Shown: positions 34,216 to 41,855, counted from the first letter of the stretch. The stretch is 64,000 nucleotides of DNA from Stutzerimonas chloritidismutans AW-1 (GCF_000495915.1 NZ_AOFQ01000071.1:1-64000), one strand, 5' to 3'. The notes: generated by a model not told the origin, from the sequence alone. Made by a program: numbers and translations.

Positions 34216-34314
34216 GTTACTCATAGAGGCCATTTTATGGGGACTGCATTCAATTGTCACTCATAGTGCGGGTACTTATCGGGCGTAGCCCTATAGAGGG
34301 GGTACTCATAGAGT
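34216..34314. promoter_or_regulatory. ACTCATAG operator repeats in divergent promoter region
   Basis: GTTACTCATAGAGG (34216-34229), GTCACTCATAGTGC (34256-34269) and GGTACTCATAGAGT (34301-34314) are close copies; a weaker one, GGTACTTATC, starts at 34271. The third contains the dyad ACTC-ATA-GAGT. Spacings from 34216 are 40, 55 and 85 bp. They lie between the minus-strand lipoprotein/SLOG operon and the XRE gene at 34341, which probably binds them. Confidence 0.6.
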
Positions 34315-34340
34315 CATTTCTCTTTAAAGAAGAGAGAAAT

Positions 34341-34580
34341 ATGGCCCTTGATCCCCGACTACGCTTCGGCCTGAAGCTGATAGAAATCAGAAAGACCAGA
34401 GGGTGGTCGCAAGAACGCCTAGCACTGGAAAGTGGCTTGGCACGCAGCTATCTGGGGGGTGTTGAGCGTGGTCAGCGCAACATCGCAGTGCTCAACATCT
34501 TCAAGCTGGCCGAGGCGCTGGGGGTGGAGCCTTCAGTACTGCTGGAGGCGCCGGCGGCTGGACAGGAGCCTGCACCGTAA
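34341..34580 (+). CDS. Small XRE-family regulator
   Basis: A 79-aa helix-turn-helix protein (LKLIEIRKTRGWSQERLALE, then SGLARSYLGGVERGQRN), a minimal Cro/CI-type domain of the kind seen as restriction controller (C) proteins. The start at 34341 follows AAGAAGAGAG; the longer frame to 34254 would run through the operator repeats. It faces away from the lipoprotein/SLOG operon and likely controls that operon and itself. Confidence 0.85.
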   Translation: MALDPRLRFGLKLIEIRKTRGWSQERLALESGLARSYLGGVERGQRNIAVLNIFKLAEALGVEPSVLLEAPAAGQEPAP

Positions 34581-34581
34581 C

Positions 34582-34613
34582 ATCGTAGCGCTACGGTATC
34601 GTAACGTTACGAT
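34582..34613. promoter_or_regulatory. Tandem 16-bp palindromes upstream of hipBA
   Basis: ATCGTAGCGCTACGGT (34582-34597) is followed without a gap by the perfect palindrome ATCGTAACGTTACGAT (34598-34613). Centre-to-centre spacing is 16 bp. They begin one base after the XRE stop and 112 bp before hipB. Probable operator pair; the binding protein (HipB or the XRE protein) is not determined. Confidence 0.55.
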
Positions 34614-34724
34614 GGTCACTGCCTAGTCGCTCGCGGCAGCTATCGCAGCCATCTGCTTTCAAGAATAAGTAAAGTCCACTAAAATGGTATTTACGCAATC
34701 TTTTCCGCGTTAAGGGTCATAAAA

Positions 34725-35036
34725 GTGACTTTTCATCTCTCAACTCCCGCTGAGATCCTGCACGCGCTGGGTGTTCGTCTGCGCGAGCAGCGGCTTGCCC
34801 AATCGCTTACGCAGCGTGAACTGGCGCAAATGGCCGGACTGTCCTTGGGGGCGTTGCGCAAACTCGAAAGCGACGGTCAGTGCTCGCTGGAAACGCTGGT
34901 CCGTGTCGCGCAGGCACTTGGCTTGCTGGAGGCGCTGGACGATCTCTTCGTGCTCAAACGGCAATCCATCGCCCAGATGGAGCAGGTGGACCTTGTCAGC
35001 CGCCGCCAGCGTGCGCCGCGTAAGAGAACATCATGA
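34725..35036 (+). CDS. hipB: HipB-like antitoxin
   Basis: A 103-aa XRE-family antitoxin: REQRLAQSLTQRELAQMAGL, then SLGALRKLESDGQCSLETLV forms the DNA-binding domain (about 12-65), with a basic tail (RRQRAPRKRTS). The GTG at 34725 is the start, with TAAGGG about 8 nt upstream; no good ATG is available. It overlaps hipA by ATGA. It should bind HipA and repress the pair. Confidence 0.88.
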   Translation: MTFHLSTPAEILHALGVRLREQRLAQSLTQRELAQMAGLSLGALRKLESDGQCSLETLVRVAQALGLLEALDDLFVLKRQSIAQMEQVDLVSRRQRAPRKRTS

Positions 35037-36256
35037 AGCTGCTTACCGTGCATTATTGCGGCTGGGGAGAAGACTGGCCGTTGGGACGCCTGGCCGATGA
35101 CGGTCAATCCCTGCTCTTCGAATATTCTCCCGAAGCTCTGCCTCAGGGCTTGGAACTGTCGCCCTTGCACCTCAAGCTGCGTGCGGATGCCTACGGTGGT
35201 TTTCCGACCCATTTGCATCGCCTTCCGGGCCTAATAGCCGACAGTCTGCCTGACGGCTGGGGTTTGCTGCTGATGGATCGCCTGTTCCGTCAACACGGCT
35301 TGCGCCATCCCGGGCCACTGGACCGCCTGGCCTTCATTGGTGAGCGCGCGATGGGCGCGTTGCGCTTCGTTCCGGCAAGCGACGCCGGCGCCCACGAGCC
35401 CGACTGGTCCTTGCTGGCGCTGGCCGAGCAAAGCCGTCTCGCGCTCGCGGGCGAGGCGGGGGCAGCCCTGCGCGAGCTCGCGCTCACCGGCGGCTCACCG
35501 CAAGGGGCCAGGCCCAAGGCCTTGGTGCAGTACGACGCAATGACCGGGCAGGTCAGCACCCGTCCGGATGCGCCCGGCAGCCCCTGGCTGGTCAAGTTCC
35601 CGGCGCAGAACGAACACAAGGAGGTCTGCGTCATCGAGCAGCTCTATGTCGAGTTGGCTCGGGATTGCGGACTGGAAGTGCCCGAAAGTCGCTGGTTCGA
35701 CCTTGGCCCTGAACTGGCCGCCTTCGGCGTCGCGCGCTTCGACCGGGAAGGTGGGCAACGTGTCCCGGTGCATAGTCTGGCTGGATTGTTGCAGGTGGAT
35801 TTTCGCCTGCCCGGTGCCACCGACTACACCGCTTTCTTGCGGGCTACCCGTTTCCTGACGCGCGACGAGCGCGAAGTGGAGAAAGCCTACGCGCGAGCAG
35901 TCTTCAATGTGCTCTTCCACAACCGTGACGACCATCCCAAGAACTTCGCGTGGCGTCTCGGGCCTGACCGGCGCTGGCGTCTGGCACCGGCATTCGACCT
36001 GACCTTCAGTGAAGGCCCGATGGGCCAGCATCACCTGGACGTTTGCGGCGAAGGTGCTGCCATCGAACGCCGGCATTTATTGCGTCTGGCGGAGGAAGGT
36101 GGCATCCCAAGGAAACGGGCGGAAGAGGTCATCGACCGGATGCTGCCGCAGGCAAGCTCATTGGGTGAGCGATTTGAGCGTGCTCCGATTAGGCAGATGT
36201 TGGCGCAACAGATAAAATCCACCATTGATGCCTGTCGCTGGCGTCTGGAAAGCTGA
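35033..36256 (+). CDS. hipA: HipA-like toxin kinase
   Basis: A 407-aa serine/threonine kinase toxin. HipA proteins phosphorylate a tRNA synthetase or a related target, which stops growth. Visible motifs are the Gly-rich ATP loop TGGSPQGARPK (152-162), the catalytic loop HNRDDHPKNF (Asp299, Asn304) and the metal-binding Asp322 in APAFDL. The spacing of these residues matches E. coli HipA (Asp309, Asn314, Asp332), so the kinase looks intact. Last gene of the island; may add persistence or abortive infection. Confidence 0.92.
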   Translation: MKLLTVHYCGWGEDWPLGRLADDGQSLLFEYSPEALPQGLELSPLHLKLRADAYGGFPTHLHRLPGLIADSLPDGWGLLLMDRLFRQHGLRHPGPLDRLAFIGERAMGALRFVPASDAGAHEPDWSLLALAEQSRLALAGEAGAALRELALTGGSPQGARPKALVQYDAMTGQVSTRPDAPGSPWLVKFPAQNEHKEVCVIEQLYVELARDCGLEVPESRWFDLGPELAAFGVARFDREGGQRVPVHSLAGLLQVDFRLPGATDYTAFLRATRFLTRDEREVEKAYARAVFNVLFHNRDDHPKNFAWRLGPDRRWRLAPAFDLTFSEGPMGQHHLDVCGEGAAIERRHLLRLAEEGGIPRKRAEEVIDRMLPQASSLGERFERAPIRQMLAQQIKSTIDACRWRLES

Positions 36257-36294
36257 ATCCGAGCCGCCGCAACGGCGCCAGATCACCGTTAAAC

Positions 36295-36330
36295 GTACTC
36301 AATGCTGAGTTTTTTGAGTACAAACATGAG
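36295..36330. repeat. TGAGTAC inverted repeat at right island end
   Basis: GTACTCAA (36295-36302) and TTGAGTAC (36314-36321) form an exact inverted pair with an 11-base spacer, followed by ATGAGTATA near 36325-36333. The same heptamer is repeated by the integrase at the left end. The surrounding DNA is AT-rich compared with neighbours. A candidate recombination arm region. Confidence 0.4.
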
Positions 36331-36422
36331 TATACTTTTTAATGGAGCAGCATGGTGAACTGTTCATTCAATGAGTTGCAGTCACAATCGCTGTTCAACG
36401 TCTAAGCGTCCGCTCGCTTGAA

Positions 36423-36450
36423 AAAAGGCCCCGACTCGTCGGGGCCTTTT
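36423..36450. terminator. Bidirectional terminator at island/host junction
   Basis: AAAAGGCCCCGA (36423-36434), loop CTCG, TCGGGGCCTTTT (36439-36450): a perfect 12-bp stem with A and T tracts on either side. It ends hipA transcription and the minus-strand small gene at 36478. It probably belongs to the host side of the junction. Confidence 0.88.
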
Positions 36451-36477
36451 AGTTTCTATCGAAGGGAGTGCAATCCG

Positions 36478-36675
36478 TTAAAGCGGACCAGGGTCGGGCA
36501 TCGGATCCGGCGGCGGAGCGACCTTCTCGAGTTGTTCGAGCACTTCTTCCGGCAGCTCGTCCGGGCCTTCGAACTCGGTATCGCTCTCGGCGTCGTCGAG
36601 GTCGTTGAGGGGCGATTCGTCGGCTCGCCAGGGCCAGGTGGGTTGCGGCTGCATTTGGGGGTCGGTGCCAGGCAT
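36478..36675 (-). CDS. Small acidic Pro-rich hypothetical protein
   Basis: A 65-aa acidic protein (MPGTDPQMQPQPTWPWRADE, then DLDDAESDTEFEGPDELPEE), ending PDPMPDPGPL. Composition is Pro, Asp and Glu rich and probably disordered. An AGAGGA-type site precedes the ATG and a strong terminator lies beyond its stop. No function is apparent. It is the first host-side gene after the island. Confidence 0.6.
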   Translation of the reverse strand: MPGTDPQMQPQPTWPWRADESPLNDLDDAESDTEFEGPDELPEEVLEQLEKVAPPPDPMPDPGPL

Positions 36676-36739
36676 GGCTCTGTCCTCTGAAAGGGGCCTG
36701 GGACGTTAGGCACGTATCCCTGCAGCGGGTTCGCCGATG

Positions 36740-36773
36740 GCGGGACCGTCCGGCGCAATCTGGACGGTCCCGC
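36740..36773 (-). terminator. Hairpin at 3' end of liv operon
   Basis: GCGGGACCGTCC (36740-36751) and GGACGGTCCCGC (36762-36773) form a perfect 12-bp stem starting 10 nt beyond the livM stop. There is no T run, so it may stabilise the mRNA end or act with Rho. Confidence 0.6.
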
Positions 36774-36782
36774 ACCGGATCG

Positions 36783-37796
36783 CTACTTGAAGTTGCGCTT
36801 CACCAGCCGTTCCAGCCAGCCGACGATGCCGGAGCGGAACAGCAGCACGCAGAGCACGAAGATCACCCCGAGGATCACATGCACCCACTCGCCCAGCGGG
36901 CCATTGGACAGCGAGCTTTGTAGCGTCACCACCACGGTGGCGCCGACCAGCGGCCCGAGGATGGTGCCGACGCCGCCGAGCAGGGTCATCAGGATGACTT
37001 CGCCGGACATGTGCCAGTGCGCATCGGTCAGCGAGGCCAGCTGGAACACCACGGTCTTGGTCGCGCCGGCCAGGCCGGCAAGCGCCGCGGAAATCACGAA
37101 CGCCAGCAGCTTGTGCCGATCGACGTTGTAGCCGAGCGACACCGCACGCGGCTCGTTCTCGCGGATGGCCTTGAGCACCTGCCCGTACGGTGAGTGGATG
37201 GTGCGCTGGATGACGGCGAAGCCAATGACGAACACCGCCAGCACGAAGTAGTACATGGCCATGTTGTTCTTCATGTCGACGAGGCCGAACAGATGCCCAC
37301 GCGGCACGCCCTGCAACCCGTTCTCGCCCCCGGTAAACGGCGCCTGAACGAAGACGAAGAACACCAACTGCGCCAGCGCCAGGGTGATCATCGCGAAATA
37401 GATGCCCTGCCTGCGGATCGCCAGCATGCCGAACAGCGCACCGAGCACCGTCGAGGCCAGCGTGCCGGCGAGGATACCCAGTTCGGTACTGAGCCCGCTG
37501 TAGCTGCTCAGCATGTAGCCGGTGATGTAGCCGCCGGTGGCGAAGAACGCCGCATGGCCGAAGGACAGCAGCCCCGCGTAGCCCAGCAGCAGGTTGAAGG
37601 CGCAGGCGAACAGGGCGAAGCACAGCAGCTTCATCAGGAACACCGGATACACCGCCAGCGGCGCCAGCAGCGCGATCACCAAAAGCACCGCGTAGAAGAT
37701 CTTTTGCCGCCGCGCGGCCGCATGCCTGCGCTCGCGTACCACACTGGCCTGTCGCACTGATGCGACGTCTGCGTTTGCCGGATTCGTCATGCTCAT
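36783..37796 (-). CDS. livM: Branched-chain amino acid-type ABC permease LivM
   Basis: A 337-aa inner-membrane permease of the hydrophobic amino acid uptake family. A cytoplasmic basic N-terminus is followed by about ten hydrophobic segments, and the family loop region GENGLQGVPRGHLFGL and GVGTILGPLVGA are present. It is the last gene of livG-livF-livK-livH-livM and overlaps livH by ATGA. The cluster type also transports amides and related short compounds. Substrate here is inferred to be leucine-type from the regulatory context. Confidence 0.9.
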   Translation of the reverse strand: MSMTNPANADVASVRQASVVRERRHAAARRQKIFYAVLLVIALLAPLAVYPVFLMKLLCFALFACAFNLLLGYAGLLSFGHAAFFATGGYITGYMLSSYSGLSTELGILAGTLASTVLGALFGMLAIRRQGIYFAMITLALAQLVFFVFVQAPFTGGENGLQGVPRGHLFGLVDMKNNMAMYYFVLAVFVIGFAVIQRTIHSPYGQVLKAIRENEPRAVSLGYNVDRHKLLAFVISAALAGLAGATKTVVFQLASLTDAHWHMSGEVILMTLLGGVGTILGPLVGATVVVTLQSSLSNGPLGEWVHVILGVIFVLCVLLFRSGIVGWLERLVKRNFK

Positions 37797-38680
37797 GCCT
37801 CCTTACCAAAGAGTCCCGCAGGACGAACCAGCAGCACCGCCACCATGACCAGGAACACCACGGTATTGGCCGCTTCCGGATAGAACACCTTGGTCAGCCC
37901 CTCGATCAGGCCCATGGCGATGCCGGTCACGATGGCGCCAAGAATCGAGCCCATACCGCCGATCACCACCACGGCGAACACCACGATCAGCAGATTCGAG
38001 CCCATGCCCGGGGTCACCGCGTAGATTGGCGCAGCCAGTACGCCGGCAAACGCTGCCAGCGCCACGCCATAGCCATAGGTCAGGGTCACCAGCAGCGGTA
38101 CGTTGATGCCGAAGCCCTGCATCAGCTTCGGGTTCTCGGTGCCGGCGCGCAGGTAGGAACCCAACCGGGTGCGCTCGATGACGTACCAGGTCGCCAGGCA
38201 CACCACCAGCGCGGCGACGATCACCCAGGCGCGGTAGGTCGGCAGGAACATGAAGCCGAGATTGAAGCCGCCACGCAGCAACTCCGGCATCGGATAGGAC
38301 GAGCCGGACACGCCGAACAGCTTGACGAAGCTGCCCTCGACGATCAGCGCCAGGCCGAAGGTCAGCAGCAATCCGTAAAGGTGATCCTCACCGGCAATGC
38401 GCCGCAGCAGGCCGCGCTCGATGGCCATGCCCAGGCAACCCACCACCAACGGCGCCAGCACCAGCGCGAACCAGTAGCTCACACCCAGGTAGTTCAGCCC
38501 CAGAAAGGCCACGAAAGCGCCGAGCATGTACTGCGCGCCATGGGCGAAGTTGATGATGCGCAGCAGGCCGAAGATGATCGCCAGGCCCAGGCTCAGCAGC
38601 GCGTAGAACGCTCCGTTGATCAGGCCGAGCAGCAACTGCCCGAGCAGCACGCTCAGGGGTACGCCGAATACGAGAGTCAT
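37793..38680 (-). CDS. livH: Branched-chain amino acid-type ABC permease LivH
   Basis: A 295-aa permease, partner of LivM, with about eight membrane segments (for example LLLGLINGAFYALLSLGLAI). The family motif region GLLRIINFAHGAQYMLGAFV is clear. It overlaps livM by 4 nt and follows livK by 69 bp, where a stem-loop lies. Confidence 0.92.
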   Translation of the reverse strand: MTLVFGVPLSVLLGQLLLGLINGAFYALLSLGLAIIFGLLRIINFAHGAQYMLGAFVAFLGLNYLGVSYWFALVLAPLVVGCLGMAIERGLLRRIAGEDHLYGLLLTFGLALIVEGSFVKLFGVSGSSYPMPELLRGGFNLGFMFLPTYRAWVIVAALVVCLATWYVIERTRLGSYLRAGTENPKLMQGFGINVPLLVTLTYGYGVALAAFAGVLAAPIYAVTPGMGSNLLIVVFAVVVIGGMGSILGAIVTGIAMGLIEGLTKVFYPEAANTVVFLVMVAVLLVRPAGLFGKEA

Positions 38681-38707
38681 GGTTCACCACCCAAAGGAAG
38701 TCCGTGG

Positions 38708-38731
38708 CACCCGGCCGTTGCCGACCGGGTG
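38708..38731 (-). other. Intercistronic stem-loop between livK and livH
   Basis: CACCCGG (38708-38714) pairs with CCGGGTG (38725-38731) just past the livK stop. Such hairpins commonly protect or partly terminate the message after a binding-protein gene, so that more binding protein than permease is made. Confidence 0.5.
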
Positions 38732-38749
38732 ATGGCGCGGATCAGCCGG

Positions 38750-39967
38750 TCAGTCCTTGGCGACCAGCTTGGTGCACTGGGTCTCGGCGATCGGCCGATA
38801 GGCCTGCTCTCCCGGAATGGTGCTGACGATCTTGTACAGGTCCCACTCGCCGGTGGATTCGGCCGGTGTCTTGACCTGCACCAGATACATGTCATGCACC
38901 ATGCGGCCGTCCTCACGGATACGACCGCCCTTGGCGAACATGTCGTTGACCGGGGTCTTGGCCATCTGTGCACGCACCGCGACGGTCTCGTCGGTGCCGG
39001 CGGCCTTTACCGCGTTCAGATAATGCGTAGTGGCCGAATAGATGCCGGCGTGCACCATGCCCGGCATGCGCTTGGTGCGCTCGTAGTAGCGCTTGGCCCA
39101 GGCACGGGTGTCGTCGTTCATGTCCCAGTACCAGCCGGTGGTCAGCATCAGGCCCTGGGTCACGTCCAGGCCCATGGCATGGATGTCGTTGAGGAACACC
39201 ACCATGCCGGCGAGCTTCTGCCCGGACTGAGTGACGCCGAATTCGCTGGCGGTCTTCAGCGAGTTGACCGTATCGGCACCGGCGTTGGCCAGGGCGATGA
39301 CCTCGGCGCCGGAGCCCTGCGCCTGCAGCATGTAGGAGGAGAAATCGTTGCTTGGGAACGGATGGCGGACCTTGCCGACGACGCTGCCGCCCTCGCCTTC
39401 CACCACCTTGGTGATGTCGGTTTCCATGGCGTGGCCGAAGGCATAGTCGGCGGTGAGGATGTACCAGCTCTTGCCGCCATCGGCGAGCACCGCCTTGGCC
39501 GTGCCGTTGGCCAGCGCGTAGGTGTCGTAGGTCCAGTGGATGTGGTTGGGCGAGCAGAACTCGTTGGTGATGCTGGACGCCGCGGCACCGGAGATCAGCG
39601 CCAGCTTGCCGCCCTGCTCCACCACCTTGCTCGCTGCCAGCACCACGGAGCTGGCGACCATGCCGGTCACCATGTCGACGTTACGCTCGTCGATCCACTG
39701 GCGCACGGTGTTGGCACCGACGTCCGGCTTGTTCAGGTCGTCGGCGTGGAAGACAACGATCTTCTTGCCGTCGACCTTGCCACCGAAATCCTCCACCGCC
39801 ATCTTCAGCGCTTCCAGGCCGCCCGGGCCGGACAGGTCGCGATAGGTGCCGGACATATCGGCCAGGTAGCCGATGCGGATTTCATCATTGCTGATCTCGG
39901 CCTGGGCGGCCGAAGCGATCAGGGAAGAAGCCAGGATGGCGCTCGCGCTCTTGCGGAAAAAGCTCAT
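38750..39967 (-). CDS. livK: Periplasmic substrate-binding protein of the liv operon
   Basis: A 405-aa type I periplasmic binding protein. The signal peptide is MSFFRKSASAILASSLIASA ending in an AQA cleavage site near residue 23. The mature protein begins ISNDEIRIGYLADMSGTYRDL, typical of the Leu/Ile/Val and amide group (ligand contacts around DMSG and the later TYDTYALANG region). The start at 39967 gives a proper signal peptide; the longer frame does not. Symbol by position; true ligand unknown, with leucine or related acids likely. Confidence 0.9.
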   Translation of the reverse strand: MSFFRKSASAILASSLIASAAQAEISNDEIRIGYLADMSGTYRDLSGPGGLEALKMAVEDFGGKVDGKKIVVFHADDLNKPDVGANTVRQWIDERNVDMVTGMVASSVVLAASKVVEQGGKLALISGAAASSITNEFCSPNHIHWTYDTYALANGTAKAVLADGGKSWYILTADYAFGHAMETDITKVVEGEGGSVVGKVRHPFPSNDFSSYMLQAQGSGAEVIALANAGADTVNSLKTASEFGVTQSGQKLAGMVVFLNDIHAMGLDVTQGLMLTTGWYWDMNDDTRAWAKRYYERTKRMPGMVHAGIYSATTHYLNAVKAAGTDETVAVRAQMAKTPVNDMFAKGGRIREDGRMVHDMYLVQVKTPAESTGEWDLYKIVSTIPGEQAYRPIAETQCTKLVAKD

Positions 39968-39982
39968 GTATTCACCACTCTC

Positions 39983-39995
39983 GATTGTTTTTGTT
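39983..39995 (-). promoter_or_regulatory. A-rich Hfq/Crc-like motif before livK
   Basis: The mRNA reads AACAAAAACAATC, ending 16 nt upstream of the livK start. The same 13 bases precede livG. Such CA-rich AAnAAnAA sequences near start codons are known Hfq/Crc catabolite-repression targets in Pseudomonas. Assignment is by resemblance. Confidence 0.5.
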
Positions 39996-40043
39996 GTGGT
40001 TCGGGCCGGCATCCACTGCGGCCGGTTTACAGCTTCCTGAGGT

Positions 40044-40760
40044 TCACACCCCGAGACAGGAATTGAGGAAGTCCTTCTTCGAATCCAGCTCGGCCGCCTC
40101 GATCTCCTCGATGATGCGGCCGTGCTCCATGACGTAATGGCGGTCGGCCAACGGCGCGGCAAAGCGGAAGTTCTGCTCCACCAGGACGATGGTCAGTCCG
40201 CGCTGCTTGAGCTTGATCAGTACCTCGCCAAGCTTCTGCACGATGACCGGCGCCAGGCCTTCGGTGATCTCGTCGAGCAGCAGCAGGTTGGCGCCGGTGC
40301 GCAGGATGCGCGCCATGGCCAGCATCTGCTGCTCGCCACCGGAGAGCCGCGTGCCCTGGCTGAAGCGACGTTCGTAGAGGTTGGGAAACATCTCGTAGAG
40401 CTCGTCCAGGCTCATGCCGCCGCTGCGCACCGTCGGCGGCAGCAACAGGTTCTCCTCGACGCTCAGGCTGGCGAAGATGCCGCGCTCTTCCGGGCAGTAG
40501 CCAACGCCCAGCCGCGGAATCTGGTGGGCCGGCATGCCGATGGTCTCGTTGCCGTTGACCACGATGGAGCCGGTGCGGCGACCGACCATGTTCATGATCG
40601 CCCGCAGCGTGGTGGAGCGCCCGGCGCCGTTGCGTCCGAGCAGGGTCACCAGCTCGCCGCGGCCGACCACCAGATCGACGCCATGCAGAATGTGCGACTC
40701 GCCGTAGAAGGCGTGCAGATCGCTGACGCGCAGCTGATCGCGGTCCATCGGTGGATTCAT
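40044..40760 (-). CDS. livF: ABC transporter ATPase LivF, Walker A Lys replaced by Arg
   Basis: A 238-aa ATPase of the branched-chain amino acid type. It has signature RLSGGEQQMLAMAR, Walker B LLLLDEITEG and the LivF hallmark VEQNFRFA. The Walker A is GRNGAGRST (42-50): Arg48 stands where Lys normally contacts ATP phosphates. I checked this codon (CGC) on the sequence. The other ATPase, LivG, has a normal Lys, so the pair may rely on one full active site, or Arg may be tolerated in this subfamily. The start at 40760 overlaps livG by ATGA. Confidence 0.92.
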   Translation of the reverse strand: MNPPMDRDQLRVSDLHAFYGESHILHGVDLVVGRGELVTLLGRNGAGRSTTLRAIMNMVGRRTGSIVVNGNETIGMPAHQIPRLGVGYCPEERGIFASLSVEENLLLPPTVRSGGMSLDELYEMFPNLYERRFSQGTRLSGGEQQMLAMARILRTGANLLLLDEITEGLAPVIVQKLGEVLIKLKQRGLTIVLVEQNFRFAAPLADRHYVMEHGRIIEEIEAAELDSKKDFLNSCLGV

Positions 40761-41533
40761 GCGTGCGCCTCCTCGAGAGCTGCGGCTTCGCTGCCGAGAT
40801 AGGCTTCGCGCACCTGCGGGTTGGCCGAAACACTTTCGTAGTCGCCCTCGGCGAGCACCGAGCCGCGCGCCAGCACAGTGATGCGATCGCACAGGCGGCT
40901 GACCACGCCGAGGTTGTGCTCGACCATCAGCACCGTGCGGTTGGCGGCCGCCTTGCGCACCAGCTCGACGACCATGTCGACGTCCTCACTGCCCATGCCC
41001 TGGGTCGGTTCGTCGAGCAGCAGCACGAAGGGGTCTAGCGCCAGGGTGGTGGCCAGCTCCAGCGCGCGCTTGCGGCCGTAGGGCAGCTCGACGGCGAGGG
41101 TCTGGGCGAAGGATTGCAGGTCCACTTCGGCGAGCAGCTGCATCACCTGATCGTCCAGCTCGCGCAGGCTGCGTTCGGATTTCCAGAAGTGGAAGGAATT
41201 GCCCATCTTCTGCTGCAGCGCGACGCGTACGTTCTCCAGCACGCTCATGTGGCCGAACACCGCGGAAATCTGGAACGAGCGCACCAGACCGAGCCGGGCG
41301 ATCTCATTGGCCTTCATCGAGGTGATGTTCTTGCCGCGATAGAGGATTTCGCCGCGGGTGGGCGTGAGGAACTTGGTGAGCAGATTGAATACGGTGGTCT
41401 TGCCGGCGCCGTTGGGGCCGATAAGCGCATGGATGTGACCCTGACGGACCTTCAGATCGACGGAATCCACTGCGGTGAAGCCGCGGAATTCCTTGGTCAG
41501 GCCGCGCGTTTCCAGCACGAACTCTGGTTCCAT
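40757..41533 (-). CDS. livG: ABC transporter ATPase LivG
   Basis: A 258-aa ATPase with canonical Walker A GPNGAGKTT (about 38-46), a degenerate signature LPYGRKRALELATTLA and Walker B FVLLLDEPTQGM. The C-terminus carries the LivG-type NPQVREAYLG. It is the first gene of the operon, so the promoter lies in 41534-41855. A LiuR-like site and an A-rich motif lie upstream. Confidence 0.93.
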   Translation of the reverse strand: MEPEFVLETRGLTKEFRGFTAVDSVDLKVRQGHIHALIGPNGAGKTTVFNLLTKFLTPTRGEILYRGKNITSMKANEIARLGLVRSFQISAVFGHMSVLENVRVALQQKMGNSFHFWKSERSLRELDDQVMQLLAEVDLQSFAQTLAVELPYGRKRALELATTLALDPFVLLLDEPTQGMGSEDVDMVVELVRKAAANRTVLMVEHNLGVVSRLCDRITVLARGSVLAEGDYESVSANPQVREAYLGSEAAALEEAHA

Positions 41534-41551
41534 GGGGTGCCCTCTAACCTT

Positions 41552-41564
41552 GATTGTTTTTGTT
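41552..41564 (-). promoter_or_regulatory. A-rich Hfq/Crc-like motif before livG
   Basis: The mRNA reads AACAAAAACAATC, identical over 13 bases to the livK leader, ending 19 nt before the livG start. The rest of 41534-41855 holds the LiuR-like site, the oprD terminator and no gene that I can support. Confidence 0.5.
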
Positions 41565-41590
41565 GGTTATGGCGCAGGTCGCTGCATGAC

Positions 41591-41608
41591 CTTTACGTAA
41601 ACGATAAC
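41591..41608. promoter_or_regulatory. Weak LiuR-like palindrome before livG
   Basis: CTTTACGTAAACGATAAC matches 14 of 18 positions of the perfect site at 47084. It lies 58 bp upstream of livG, a suitable operator position. Regulator assignment is inference. Confidence 0.45.
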
Positions 41609-41800
41609 AACCAGTTTCCGTATACGGCAAGTGGCTTTTTCAAACGGGCGATTGAGCGGAAAAAGCGTGCAAGCTGCAGGCAAATAGCCAGCATATAGAC
41701 CACTTTTCACTAGTTTCCCAGTGCCCCAGGCGCTCGTGTTCGTCCCCGTTTCCATGGCACCGGAATGCCGAAGTCAGCTCTTCGGACGACGCAGAAAAAG

Positions 41801-41819
41801 CCGGGCCTATGCGGCCCGG
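41801..41819 (-). terminator. oprD terminator
   Basis: CCGGGCC (41801-41807), loop TATGC, GGCCCGG (41813-41819). Read on the minus strand it is followed by CTTTTTC, giving an intrinsic terminator 37 bp beyond the porin stop. Confidence 0.85.
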
Positions 41820-41855
41820 AAATTTCCAACGAGGAGGTTCACAGCGGTTTCGCGG

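Larger units (their letters stand above)
3666..36418. mobile_element. Integrase-bearing defence island (approximate limits)
   Basis: About 33 kb of accessory genes lies between the ychF terminator and a host-type terminator at 36423. It starts with a P4-type integrase reading inward and contains an AlpA-like activator, a second recombinase, type I restriction genes, a Wadjet/Mks operon, several regulators and HipBA. No conjugation, capsid or replication-origin genes are recognisable, so it resembles an integrative island rather than a whole phage or ICE. TGAGTAC-type repeats occur at both ends. I could not find a convincing long direct repeat, so the exact att sites and edges remain uncertain. 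Confidence 0.7.

Noticed and set aside
34254-34340. Upstream start of the 79-aa XRE protein at 34254
   Set aside because: The extension would translate the operator repeats; the ATG at 34341 has a good ribosome-binding site.
3666-36418. Interpretation as a complete prophage or conjugative element
   Set aside because: No capsid, terminase, portal, tail, relaxase or type IV secretion genes are present.
37760-40066. A 768-codon plus-strand frame opposite the liv genes, rich in His and Gln
   Set aside because: Antisense shadow of livM, livH and livK; composition is unnatural and no start signal is present.
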